Assembly (NCBI GenBank): GCA_048941605.1
Contig: JBHLNL010000163.1
Location: forward strand, 1 to 7,932
DNA length: 7,932 bases
Reading direction: 5' to 3'
From: Loki-b32 sp048941605
Lineage (GTDB): Archaea > Asgardarchaeota > Lokiarchaeia > Sigyniarchaeales > SOKP01
Shown here: positions 1 through 6,270 of the stretch, one piece after another
How the letters are laid out: each line of letters opens with the position of its first letter
Numbering within the stretch: the first letter of the stretch is position 1
Program-made: the position numbers and the translations under genes
The notes under the pieces: model-generated
What the model was told of the DNA's origin: nothing
Database searches by the model: none
Seen by the model: the letters and a program-made list of their open reading frames with translations, nothing else

Positions 1-104
1 GATTTCACTCGATTCTCTCCAAATCAAGATGTATGATATCTTAGGAAAATTATGAAAATCTTATATTTAAGATTTTAGGAGTTTTATCTATAAGAATATG
101 ATAA
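1..104 (+). promoter_or_regulatory. Left-edge sequence and promoter region of the CapA-like gene
   Basis: The first ~55 bases may hold the 3' end of an upstream + strand gene: one frame reads to a TGA at 53-55 and another to a TGA at 34-36, but too little is present to choose. A TATA-like element (TTATATTTAA, 61-70) lies inside a perfect inverted repeat, with arms AAAATCTTA at 55-63 and TAAGATTTT at 68-76 separated by TATT. Transcription would be expected to begin about 25 bases downstream, near 90. AGGAG at 77-81 is too far from the ATG at 105 to be an ideal ribosome binding site and may lie upstream of the transcript start. The promoter role is inferred. Confidence 0.45.
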
Positions 105-1253
105 ATGGGATCACTATATATTAACGACTTTTTAGTAAAATTTAAAGGAGAGAAAACTAAAGATTTCTTACTAATGCTTTTCATTAGAAAAAATAAAAAT
201 AAGGGCGGTGAATCAAAGAGAAAAAGTTTTGGGTTCCCATATTCATTAAGAGAATTAATTAATTGGCTTAAACGGTATACATTTGGACCAAAAAAACGAA
301 ATGAAGGGAATATTAAATACATACCTAAAAATCATTTATTAAATGAAATCACGCCAAAATATACTATATCCTTTATAGGAGATATAATGGACTTGAGCTA
401 TAGAGATTTGATAATTGATGAAAATGTTAAGAATTTTGTAAGAGGATCAGATTTTCTCATTGGAAATTTCGAAGCAATAATCACATCAGAGAAAAAAATA
501 AACATCATGACTAAGCGGCATAAACCTCAGATCATGGATGCCCTTGCATCTTTATTCCTTCCTAAAAAAACGTATTTATCGATAGCAAATAATCATACTG
601 GCGATTATGACCTGAAATCTCTTTCAAACTCTATAAATCAATTAAAGGAACGAGGTTTCAATATATTTGGTACTACTACAAACCCTTTTGTGGATTTAAA
701 TGAGGAAATTAGAGTTATAACTGGTACTCAATGGTCAAACCAACCTTGTAATTATTCAAGTAAATTAAGGGAATCTGAACATTATCTTAAACAAGACTCA
801 TTTAATATATTATTTCCACATTGGGGATATGAATTGGAATTATATCCTCGCATTGGAATTATTAACCAAGGTAGAGATTTATTAAGCAAATTTGATGCAT
901 TAATTGGGCATCATACACATTGTCCTCAACCAATTTCTTTTTTTAATATTAAAAATTTAAATAAGTTAATCGCTTTTTCCCTAGGTGATTTTTGTTTTGG
1001 TTGGGATCTCAGAAAGAAGAAAAATGAAATGTTAAGTTATGGAATAGCATTAAAGGTTGAAATAGGAGTTAACCCTCAGGGTCAATTGATTGTCGGTAAT
1101 ATTGATTGGACATTTCTTAAAAGCCGACCTTTTTCAGAAAAAGAATTCATAGTAGAAATTGTTAATGATATTTCACAGATATACAGACTTTGTTATGAGC
1201 TAAAAAGCTATAGTTTATTTGTATTTTTTATTATATTTTGTTTGCTTGTTTAA
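105..1253 (+). CDS. CapA family protein (PGA_cap, metallophosphatase fold)
   Basis: This 382-residue protein carries the motif series of the CapA/PGA_cap family, which has a calcineurin-like metallophosphatase fold. In order: FIGDIM at 90-95, NFEA at 121-124, ANNH at 161-164, PHWGYE at 238-243, GHHTH at 268-272 and SLGDF at 292-296. These supply the Asp, Asn and His residues expected around a two-metal site, so the fold looks catalytically intact. Named members act in poly-gamma-glutamate capsule synthesis, but the family is broad and no capB or capC gene is visible, so the substrate is unknown. The conserved domain begins only at about residue 86. The first 85 residues are basic and not recognised, and the start is uncertain: ATG105 has AGGAG 23 bases upstream, and the in-frame ATG at 174 has AAAGGAG also 23 bases upstream. 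The last 13 residues (SLFVFFIIFCLLV) are strongly hydrophobic, either a membrane tail or a read-through of T-rich sequence. It converges on the surface-protein gene at 1381. Confidence 0.85.
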   Translation: MGSLYINDFLVKFKGEKTKDFLLMLFIRKNKNKGGESKRKSFGFPYSLRELINWLKRYTFGPKKRNEGNIKYIPKNHLLNEITPKYTISFIGDIMDLSYRDLIIDENVKNFVRGSDFLIGNFEAIITSEKKINIMTKRHKPQIMDALASLFLPKKTYLSIANNHTGDYDLKSLSNSINQLKERGFNIFGTTTNPFVDLNEEIRVITGTQWSNQPCNYSSKLRESEHYLKQDSFNILFPHWGYELELYPRIGIINQGRDLLSKFDALIGHHTHCPQPISFFNIKNLNKLIAFSLGDFCFGWDLRKKKNEMLSYGIALKVEIGVNPQGQLIVGNIDWTFLKSRPFSEKEFIVEIVNDISQIYRLCYELKSYSLFVFFIIFCLLV

Positions 1254-1380
1254 TTTTTATTTCTTATTGGACAAATTTTATCTTATTTTCTTCGTGAAAT
1301 CATCGTTTCACGATCAAATTAACTGACTTTCAGTAAAACCACAACTCTTTAAATATAAAACAAGAATTAAAAAAAAATGA
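1254..1380. terminator. Convergent intergenic region with hairpin and oligo-T terminator candidates
   Basis: This short gap separates two converging genes. On the + strand, T-rich runs follow the CapA stop directly. Further on there is a perfect 8-bp inverted repeat, TCGTGAAA at 1292-1299 and TTTCACGA at 1306-1313 with a six-base loop, which can fold on either strand's transcript. A smaller hairpin (ACTGA 1322-1326, TCAGT 1330-1334) follows. For the minus-strand gene, A9 at 1369-1377 reads as T9 on its transcript just after the stop, matching the oligo-T termination signal of archaea. The roles are inferred. Confidence 0.5.
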
Positions 1381-3873
1381 TTATTTAATATTTTTTCTTT
1401 TTAGTAGAATTATTGAGATTACACTAACTACTCCAATTAAGATGATTAGGCTGTATCCTGGGATTCCAGGTATTTCCGAAGGAACTGTTTTATCAACTAC
1501 TTCGGGATCTACTGCAATATATGTCTCAAATACTTTAAGTTCGTATCCTAATACTGATATAATTATGTTTAACAGGATTGGATTGTCATCTGGATTTACT
1601 AGAATTGCATCTAGTGAGATGAAGTAATATCCCCCACCAAGATTTTCAATCTTACCAGAATTATCGGTTTGGTTCCACCAGATTTCAATTACTGCAAAAT
1701 CAATGCCATGTCCAGACTCGTTATATATAAAAAAAGTAAAGTTGAAATGTTCAGAAGAAAATGATTGATCTGTAATTTCAATATTTAATTTCGGTAGTTT
1801 AGTTTTCACCGTGAAAAATCTCATGGCAGATTGGGATACATCTCCACTTAAATTGTATCCAAATACTTGAATTGTGTGCAACCCATCCTTAGGAAATGGA
1901 ATTGTAGTATTGCCCGTAATAAATTTCTTTTCTTTCTCATCTAAGGAATAATGCATTAAATCAAAATTGTCTGGAGTAAAACTTAGTAATATTCCTTCTA
2001 CTAAATTATTACCGATTCTATAATTAGTATCCCATGAATTTCCAAAAGCATCAAAATAATTTGTTGTAATCGGATATGCTGTAAGTCTAATTCTGTCAGG
2101 ACCATTGGTCATATTGTGAAAATTCGATCCTCCTTCCAAAATTTTAGTACCATTTATATACCAATCAAATGTGTTATTCGAGTACCATTCAAATGCTAGA
2201 TGATACCATTCATCCGGCTTGAATGGAATTAGATTGTGTTCTGTTCCATCATAATAATTAAAATAACCACCTTTTACCTGAGGGTGAGGTCCAGCTAGAC
2301 CTCCTTCCATAAAAAGGAATTGGCTTATCGTTGCTGGATTTTCACTTCGAAACCAAAATTCATATTGCCCAGAAATATGGTTATTATCAAAATTATGAAA
2401 AAGATCACCATGAGTTCCGCCAGAATATTCTTGCCTTAAAACATTTTTATGACCTTCAATCTCAGATTCAATTGAAACAGAAATAGGAGCACCATTCCAT
2501 GAATCCACAAATCTTATATTGATTCCGGTTTCCCCAACCATCTCATCCTCAAATCCATAAACTCCTGGATAATATCCAATCATTTGATTTGTATATGTTT
2601 TATTTTCAGGTGTTTTTATTTCGATTGAAGCTGGAGGATTCCATAACAATATGGATACATTAGCACCATAGTAATTAGCGATAGCAATATCATTGTATCC
2701 ATCATTATTAACATCTTCAACTGAAATGCCAACAGGACTGTTTCCAATTGTTCTTATTATTGTCGGATCCCAGAAATTAGTTATTGGATTCCATTTGACT
2801 ATTGACATTTGCCCAACTGATCTATCATGGCATGCAACAATATCATTATATCCATCATTATTAACATCATTTACATAAATTTTGGAGAAAACTATTGCTC
2901 CTCCAAATACAGGTCTTTGAATATGTGTGTCCCAATCTTTAGCAAAATTATTCCATAAAAGGATTGATATATCATCGGTACCATCATTATAAGTGACTAT
3001 ATCATTATATCCATCATTATTCACATCTCCAGCAAAAACATCACGAGGATAATCTCCTACTGTCTTTATAATTTGAGGATCCCAATCGGCCAGTGTGTTA
3101 TTCCATAAAAATATTGAAACTGTACTACCATAATTTGCTGTGATAATATCATTAAATCCATCATTATTAACATCCTCAATAACAGCTTGGTAGACATCGC
3201 CTAATCCTACAGACATTTTGATTTCAGATCCCCAATCTCCATCTCCTATGCCAGGATCCCATAAATATAAAGAAAAGTCCTCAGTTACATCTGCATTAGC
3301 AATACATATATCATTATATCCATCATTATTTGCATCTCCTATTACTACTTCATGAGCATTTCCAGCAGATTTCCTAAACTCTGGATCCCAATCATCAGAA
3401 GAAGAATTCCATAATAGAATGGATACATCATCACTATTTACGTTTGCAGTAACAATGTCATTATATCCATCATTATTTGCATCTCCAACATATACACTAA
3501 TTGGATTTGTTCCAGCAGGTTTAGTAAAATAAGGATCCCAATTATCAGAAGTAGTATTCCATAGTACGATTGAAATATAACCTCCCCAAGAGACTGTTAC
3601 GATATCATTATATCCATCATTATTTGCGTCCCCAATAAATAAATTTTCAGGTCCAGGATAAACAGATTGAGTAATTTCATTTTCCCAATAAGCTAATCTT
3701 GGATCTTCTCCAATTTCTTTATCTCCTAATTGGTTATTTTTCTCAAATATAAAGCTCACAAACACATTTTCGATATTTAGACTCACTAACCCCATTATTA
3801 ATAGAGTAGTAGATAGAATGAATATCCTTTTTTTTTGGCCTTTATAAGAGGAGGTATTACAGACTTTATGCAT
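1381..3873 (-). CDS. Exported beta-propeller (FG-GAP/VCBS repeats) and LamG-like surface protein with C-terminal anchor
   Basis: This 830-residue protein begins with a basic stretch and hydrophobic segment (about 13-40) that reads as a signal peptide or anchor, so ATG3873 fits. Residues ~60-412 hold seven tandem units of ~50 residues, each with a DxNxDGxxD calcium loop (D82, D131, D180, D234, D283, D336, D387) followed by an S(I/L)xLW-type strand and a W-D-P strand. This is the FG-GAP/VCBS, integrin-alpha-like seven-bladed propeller. Residues ~435-640 look like a LamG/concanavalin-like jelly roll (QYEFWFRS, then WYHLAFEWY and WYINGTKI). Ig-like segments follow at ~645-690 and ~695-787. The end has IPGIPGYS, a hydrophobic helix (~808-825) and KRKNIK, a typical sorting or membrane anchor. 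A role in adhesion or glycan binding at the cell surface is inferred from the domains and is not shown. Only a weak GG-containing ribosome site precedes the start. Transcription is probably monocistronic, with T9 after the stop. Confidence 0.88.
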   Translation of the reverse strand: MHKVCNTSSYKGQKKRIFILSTTLLIMGLVSLNIENVFVSFIFEKNNQLGDKEIGEDPRLAYWENEITQSVYPGPENLFIGDANNDGYNDIVTVSWGGYISIVLWNTTSDNWDPYFTKPAGTNPISVYVGDANNDGYNDIVTANVNSDDVSILLWNSSSDDWDPEFRKSAGNAHEVVIGDANNDGYNDICIANADVTEDFSLYLWDPGIGDGDWGSEIKMSVGLGDVYQAVIEDVNNDGFNDIITANYGSTVSIFLWNNTLADWDPQIIKTVGDYPRDVFAGDVNNDGYNDIVTYNDGTDDISILLWNNFAKDWDTHIQRPVFGGAIVFSKIYVNDVNNDGYNDIVACHDRSVGQMSIVKWNPITNFWDPTIIRTIGNSPVGISVEDVNNDGYNDIAIANYYGANVSILLWNPPASIEIKTPENKTYTNQMIGYYPGVYGFEDEMVGETGINIRFVDSWNGAPISVSIESEIEGHKNVLRQEYSGGTHGDLFHNFDNNHISGQYEFWFRSENPATISQFLFMEGGLAGPHPQVKGGYFNYYDGTEHNLIPFKPDEWYHLAFEWYSNNTFDWYINGTKILEGGSNFHNMTNGPDRIRLTAYPITTNYFDAFGNSWDTNYRIGNNLVEGILLSFTPDNFDLMHYSLDEKEKKFITGNTTIPFPKDGLHTIQVFGYNLSGDVSQSAMRFFTVKTKLPKLNIEITDQSFSSEHFNFTFFIYNESGHGIDFAVIEIWWNQTDNSGKIENLGGGYYFISLDAILVNPDDNPILLNIIISVLGYELKVFETYIAVDPEVVDKTVPSEIPGIPGYSLIILIGVVSVISIILLKRKNIK
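2638..3642 (-). repeat. Seven tandem propeller-blade repeats (~147-162 bp)
   Basis: Seven units, translated as residues ~78-412 of the surface protein, share a core encoding (A/V)NNDG(Y/F)NDI. The core is also similar in nucleotides: on the + strand CCATCATTATT recurs once per unit, with steps of roughly 147 to 162 bases. Unit boundaries are permuted: the N-terminal piece YWENEITQSV supplies the last strand of a blade whose other strands come from unit 7, which ends early at WNPPAS. The near-identical DNA cores point to duplication or conversion between units, although codon bias could contribute. Confidence 0.85.
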
Positions 3874-4163
3874 TTAATTAACCTTTTTTAAAATTGTTTT
3901 TTGAATTTCATTAAGTTAAGCTTAAAGTAATTCACTTTTCTTTATAAATATATTAATAACTTATTTAATGACTAATCCCCTCTTTTATATTTTTTAATGA
4001 GTATTTTTAATCATGGAGAATCTTTTTACAAGAAAATCTGAAAGTAGTTTTTATATATAATAATATACTTGGATATTTTTTTTACCACAATGTAAAAACT
4101 TTTATACATTGAACTTATTATTTTTATAACAAATATAACTTTTTTACAACAAAAGGAGTTTGA
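3874..4163. promoter_or_regulatory. Divergent regulatory region between the propeller gene and the small ORFs
   Basis: No convincing gene lies in these 290 bases. For the minus-strand propeller gene, TTTATAAAT at 3941-3949 is a TATA candidate that would start transcription near 3918, inside the perfect palindrome TTAAGCTTAA (3916-3925). For the + strand small ORFs, CTTTTATA at 4099-4106 preceded by AAAA is a BRE/TATA-like pair, which would start transcription near 4130. This element sits inside a dyad with arms CAATGTA (4088-4094) and TACATTG (4105-4111). It overlaps a second dyad with arms TTTTTAC (4079-4085) and GTAAAAA (4092-4098). A 14-base direct repeat of the form TTTTTACAAnAAAA lies at 4023-4036 and 4141-4154. 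Operator function is inferred. Confidence 0.5.
4151..4158 (+). promoter_or_regulatory. Strong Shine-Dalgarno site placed for the mini-ORF at 4164
   Basis: AAAAGGAG ends five bases before the ATG at 4164, which is ideal spacing. That ATG opens only an eight-codon frame. The start of the 73-residue ORF at 4177 is 18 bases away and has only GGTGG (4168-4172) directly before it. This site therefore bears on whether the first translated frame here is the mini-ORF. Confidence 0.6.
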
Positions 4164-4190
4164 ATGTGGTGGTACAATGACTGGATCTAG
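4164..4190 (+). CDS. Possible tryptophan-rich leader peptide (8 codons)
   Basis: The frame reads ATG TGG TGG TAC AAT GAC TGG ATC TAG, giving MWWYNDWI. It has a well-spaced AAAAGGAG upstream and its 3' end overlaps the first 14 bases of the 73-residue ORF in another frame. Three Trp codons in eight is unusual in a genome this AT-rich. It could be a translated leader that couples to, or senses something for, the next ORF. It could equally be chance, because TGGTGG also resembles the GGTG part of a ribosome binding site for the ATG at 4177. No tryptophan genes are in the window. Translation is not demonstrated. Confidence 0.3.
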   Translation: MWWYNDWI

Positions 4191-4398
4191 CTGCCAAAAT
4201 AAGGCTTGTAAAGCAGATGATAGTATAATTGAAATAAATAATAATTTTAACGAAAAACTTAATATCGCTGAGTTAGTTTTAAAAACTCTGGATATAAAAT
4301 ATCAGATTAGAACATCCAAAACTTGTACTTCAAACTTGAAAGATTTTCTATTTAGGAAATCCTTGAATCAAGTACAAGAGGAATTAATCAAATTATAA
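4177..4398 (+). CDS. Small hypothetical protein, 73 aa
   Basis: I do not recognise this protein. It has Cys6, Cys11 and Cys50, an acidic and Asn-rich stretch (14-26), and two likely amphipathic helices (~27-40 and ~53-72) ending in EELIKL. There is no signal peptide or membrane segment. The start ATG4177 has only a GGTGG element close by. Reading upstream in the same frame adds ECGGT, with one more Cys, but finds no start codon before a stop at 4093. It follows a good TATA candidate and lies 23 bases ahead of another small ORF, so the two may form one transcript. The codons look coding, but the short length leaves real doubt. Confidence 0.5.
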   Translation: MTGSSCQNKACKADDSIIEINNNFNEKLNIAELVLKTLDIKYQIRTSKTCTSNLKDFLFRKSLNQVQEELIKL

Positions 4399-4421
4399 AC
4401 ACTCAGGAGATAATAATAAGA

Positions 4422-4565
4422 ATGGAAGCAATTGAAGTAGAAACTGAAATTTATGAGTCAAAAATGCGACTTTATAATTGGATCTATGATGAGATAAAAA
4501 TCCAACCAAAAAATATTGAGGACATAATTCATAATAAAGGCAAGCAATTACCCATAAATCTATAA
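4422..4565 (+). CDS. Small hypothetical protein, 47 aa
   Basis: This short frame begins at ATG4422 with AGGAG at 4405-4409, a somewhat long spacing of 12 bases. It ends with TAA at 4563-4565. The product, beginning MEAIEVETEIYESK and ending GKQLPINL, has an acidic N-terminus and a helical middle (about residues 8-38), with no Cys, signal peptide or membrane segment. It lies 23 bases after the 73-residue ORF on the same strand, which suggests co-transcription. I do not recognise the family. It could be a chance ORF, and the ribosome site and tight spacing are the main support. Confidence 0.4.
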   Translation: MEAIEVETEIYESKMRLYNWIYDEIKIQPKNIEDIIHNKGKQLPINL

Positions 4566-4690
4566 AGATAAATTAATCGGTCAACACTCCATTTTCAAGT
4601 AAATCCATTACATTTCGTATACTCGAGTTATTCAATCCTTTAAAGATATTAATCTACTTAAAAAAAATGAAAAAAATGGATTAATCCTAT
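4566..4690. terminator. Convergent gap with oligo-T terminator for the beta-helix gene
   Basis: A8 at 4660-4667 and A7 at 4670-4676 read as T8 and T7 on the minus strand, 15 to 31 bases beyond the stop of the beta-helix gene. This matches an archaeal oligo-T terminator. Arms ATTAATC (4648-4654) and GATTAAT (4679-4685) flank the tracts and might pair weakly. ACTCGAGT (4621-4628) is a palindrome of unknown meaning. No strong T tract follows the small ORFs on the + strand. Confidence 0.5.
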
Positions 4691-6064
4691 TTACTTCCTT
4701 TTAATTCGAATGAATAATATTACTGCTATTACTATTACAACTCCACCACTAATACCTGCAATTAGGATGATCAAATCAATCGGAAATCCCCCTCCAACTG
4801 AAGGTATTGAAAATGGGCAGGTCATTAAAGGAAAATTATCTACACTACTTCCAGTGGGAGGAACATCATAAGGGGTATCTCCAATATTATCATCATTTGC
4901 ATCTAGACCATTATAATCATCCCAATAATTACCATATACTCCATTATCCCATTCATTATCAGTTCCTTCATCTTGTGCATTTATCACATTACCAATAAAA
5001 CAATTATAATAGACTAGATTCCAATAACAATCATAAGCAATCTTTAAACCTACATCATTATTATTTAGGATGATATTTTCTGTGAATGTATTATTATGAG
5101 ACTCTTTCCACACAGAAATTCCAATGTTATCATTATCTCTTACAAGATTTTTACAGAAAATATTCTGAGGAGATCTAGATACACGAATACCATATTCAAA
5201 ATTATTAATGACAGTATTACTGGAAATGTTATTATCATAACTCCTTCCAAAATCTCCATAAAGATAGATACCTATGTCATTATATGAAACTTCATTATTT
5301 CTGATAGTATTATTATGACTTCCCCATATGCTGACTAAACCTGAAAGCCGTATACCATATTTATTATAATTTGCTGTATTCTCAAATACCTGGTTAAAAT
5401 TACAAAGATTTAAATATATACCAACGCTCTCATAAACTACGCCCACATTATTATTTGCTACGTTATTAGATATAGTAATGTTGTCACATAGATTTAGATG
5501 AAAGCCGGCCCATGTATTAAAACTTGCAGAGTTTCTCGTTATATTATTTAAGGTACATTGTTCCATAAATATACCATATGCATTATAATTACATTCATTA
5601 TCGATTAGTTTTGAATTCGATACATTTTCAAGGAAAATTCCAGCACCAGGATCTGACTCACTTAGACTTGAATTGAAGACAGTACAGTCTCTAATGATAA
5701 GAAATTTATCAGAATTATGAATCTCTATACAATTGCTTAAGTTATTTCCATTAATAAGTAAATTTTCAATAATATATGGATTGTTTGAAGTACCTGAACC
5801 ACTACACCAATCTTGGTCTTCCGCCCAAGTCCAATTATGTGCTGCTAACCCTGTAGCAGTTCCATTGATAAAAATTGGGTTTTCAGGTATTGAACCTGAA
5901 ATTTTTAGCTTTATAGTCGTAGAATACGAATAAATCATATTATTTTCATTCAAATCAACAGGATTTTCTTGAATTAGCTGATTAGACAAGGTGAAAGTAT
6001 AAAGGCAAAGCATGAAAACACTCACAATAGTAAGAAAAATTGTTTCTTTTTGATTTTTTAACAC
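4691..6064 (-). CDS. NosD-like right-handed beta-helix surface protein with C-terminal anchor
   Basis: This 457-residue protein starts at GTG6064, with AGAGGT at the ideal distance of seven bases. Residues ~9-28 form a hydrophobic signal segment. Residues ~115-360 consist of irregular ~22-24-residue coils rich in N-N-x-I/V and (Y/V)GI(Y/R/S)L, the pattern of parallel beta-helix (PbH1/NosD/CASH) repeats. NYWDDYNGLDANDDNIGDTPY (379-399) and DNFPLM (409-414) match the conserved closing element of NosD-type domains. The tail GGGFPID, a long hydrophobic helix (~430-452) and RIKRK form an anchor like that of the propeller protein. Beta-helices of this kind often bind or cleave polysaccharides, but the substrate is unknown. 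The NosD name does not imply nitrous oxide metabolism, since no nos genes are nearby. It is probably transcribed alone, from a TATA candidate at 6110-6118. Confidence 0.85.
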   Translation of the reverse strand: MLKNQKETIFLTIVSVFMLCLYTFTLSNQLIQENPVDLNENNMIYSYSTTIKLKISGSIPENPIFINGTATGLAAHNWTWAEDQDWCSGSGTSNNPYIIENLLINGNNLSNCIEIHNSDKFLIIRDCTVFNSSLSESDPGAGIFLENVSNSKLIDNECNYNAYGIFMEQCTLNNITRNSASFNTWAGFHLNLCDNITISNNVANNNVGVVYESVGIYLNLCNFNQVFENTANYNKYGIRLSGLVSIWGSHNNTIRNNEVSYNDIGIYLYGDFGRSYDNNISSNTVINNFEYGIRVSRSPQNIFCKNLVRDNDNIGISVWKESHNNTFTENIILNNNDVGLKIAYDCYWNLVYYNCFIGNVINAQDEGTDNEWDNGVYGNYWDDYNGLDANDDNIGDTPYDVPPTGSSVDNFPLMTCPFSIPSVGGGFPIDLIILIAGISGGVVIVIAVILFIRIKRK

Positions 6065-6270
6065 GATTTTTACCTCTAAATTTTATAAATAGGTCTAAGT
6101 AAAATTTCCTTTATAATCTTTTCATAAAGTATAGTACAAAAATAACTCTGAGTTATAACTTTTACAATCGTGTAATACAAATTTATTATTAACAACATTA
6201 ATTAATTCTCTAGAAGTATTATATATTAAAAAGAAATTAAAAAAATGGAGAACAAATTGGAGGATTTCCT
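6065..6270. promoter_or_regulatory. Divergent promoter region of the beta-helix and membrane-protein genes
   Basis: The minus-strand gene has a TATA candidate at 6110-6118 (ATTATAAAG read on that strand), giving a leader of about 20-25 bases. The + strand gene has TTATATATT at 6219-6227, with transcription expected near 6248. Between them lies ATAACTCTGAGTTAT (6142-6156), a perfect palindrome with seven-base arms around a central T. Six bases further is a second dyad with arms TTACA (6162-6166) and TGTAA (6171-6175). The one-base centre of the first cannot form a hairpin loop, so a dimeric DNA-binding protein is the likelier reader. This is inference from symmetry. Confidence 0.5.
6259..6264 (+). 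promoter_or_regulatory. Ribosome binding site selecting the TTG start at 6271
   Basis: GGAGGA ends six bases before TTG6271, the expected distance. No in-frame ATG lies nearby with comparable support, so this site decides the non-ATG start. Confidence 0.75.

Noticed and set aside
98..124. Eight-codon frame MINGITIY overlapping the CapA start
   Set aside because: The spacing to AGGAG is too long (16 bases) and the composition is unremarkable, unlike the Trp-rich frame at 4164.
50..322. Minus-strand 90-codon frame opposite the CapA gene start
   Set aside because: It lies opposite the 5' part of the CapA-like gene and the translation shows no family features. It is an antisense shadow.
105..1253. 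Poly-gamma-glutamate capsule operon
   Set aside because: No capB, capC or other synthesis gene is nearby, and the CapA family is used in many unrelated contexts.
2693..2878. Plus-strand frame within the propeller repeats
   Set aside because: It is the antisense reading of two blade repeats and merely repeats with them.
2638..3642. CRISPR-like regular repeats
   Set aside because: The ~150-bp periodic similarity falls wholly within one reading frame and encodes a conserved calcium loop, so it is a protein repeat.
4013..4060. Fifteen-codon frame MENLFTRKSESSFYI in the divergent region
   Set aside because: No ribosome binding site and no well-placed promoter. It lies within repeat-bearing regulatory DNA.
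4807..4998. Plus-strand His/Tyr-rich frame opposite the beta-helix gene
   Set aside because: The His and Tyr richness comes from antisense of Asn/Asp codons in the NosD-like end. The minus-strand gene has clear family motifs.
4691..6064. Denitrification gene nosD
   Set aside because: Only the beta-helix fold and its closing motif are shared. There are no nos neighbours, and the protein is C-terminally anchored.
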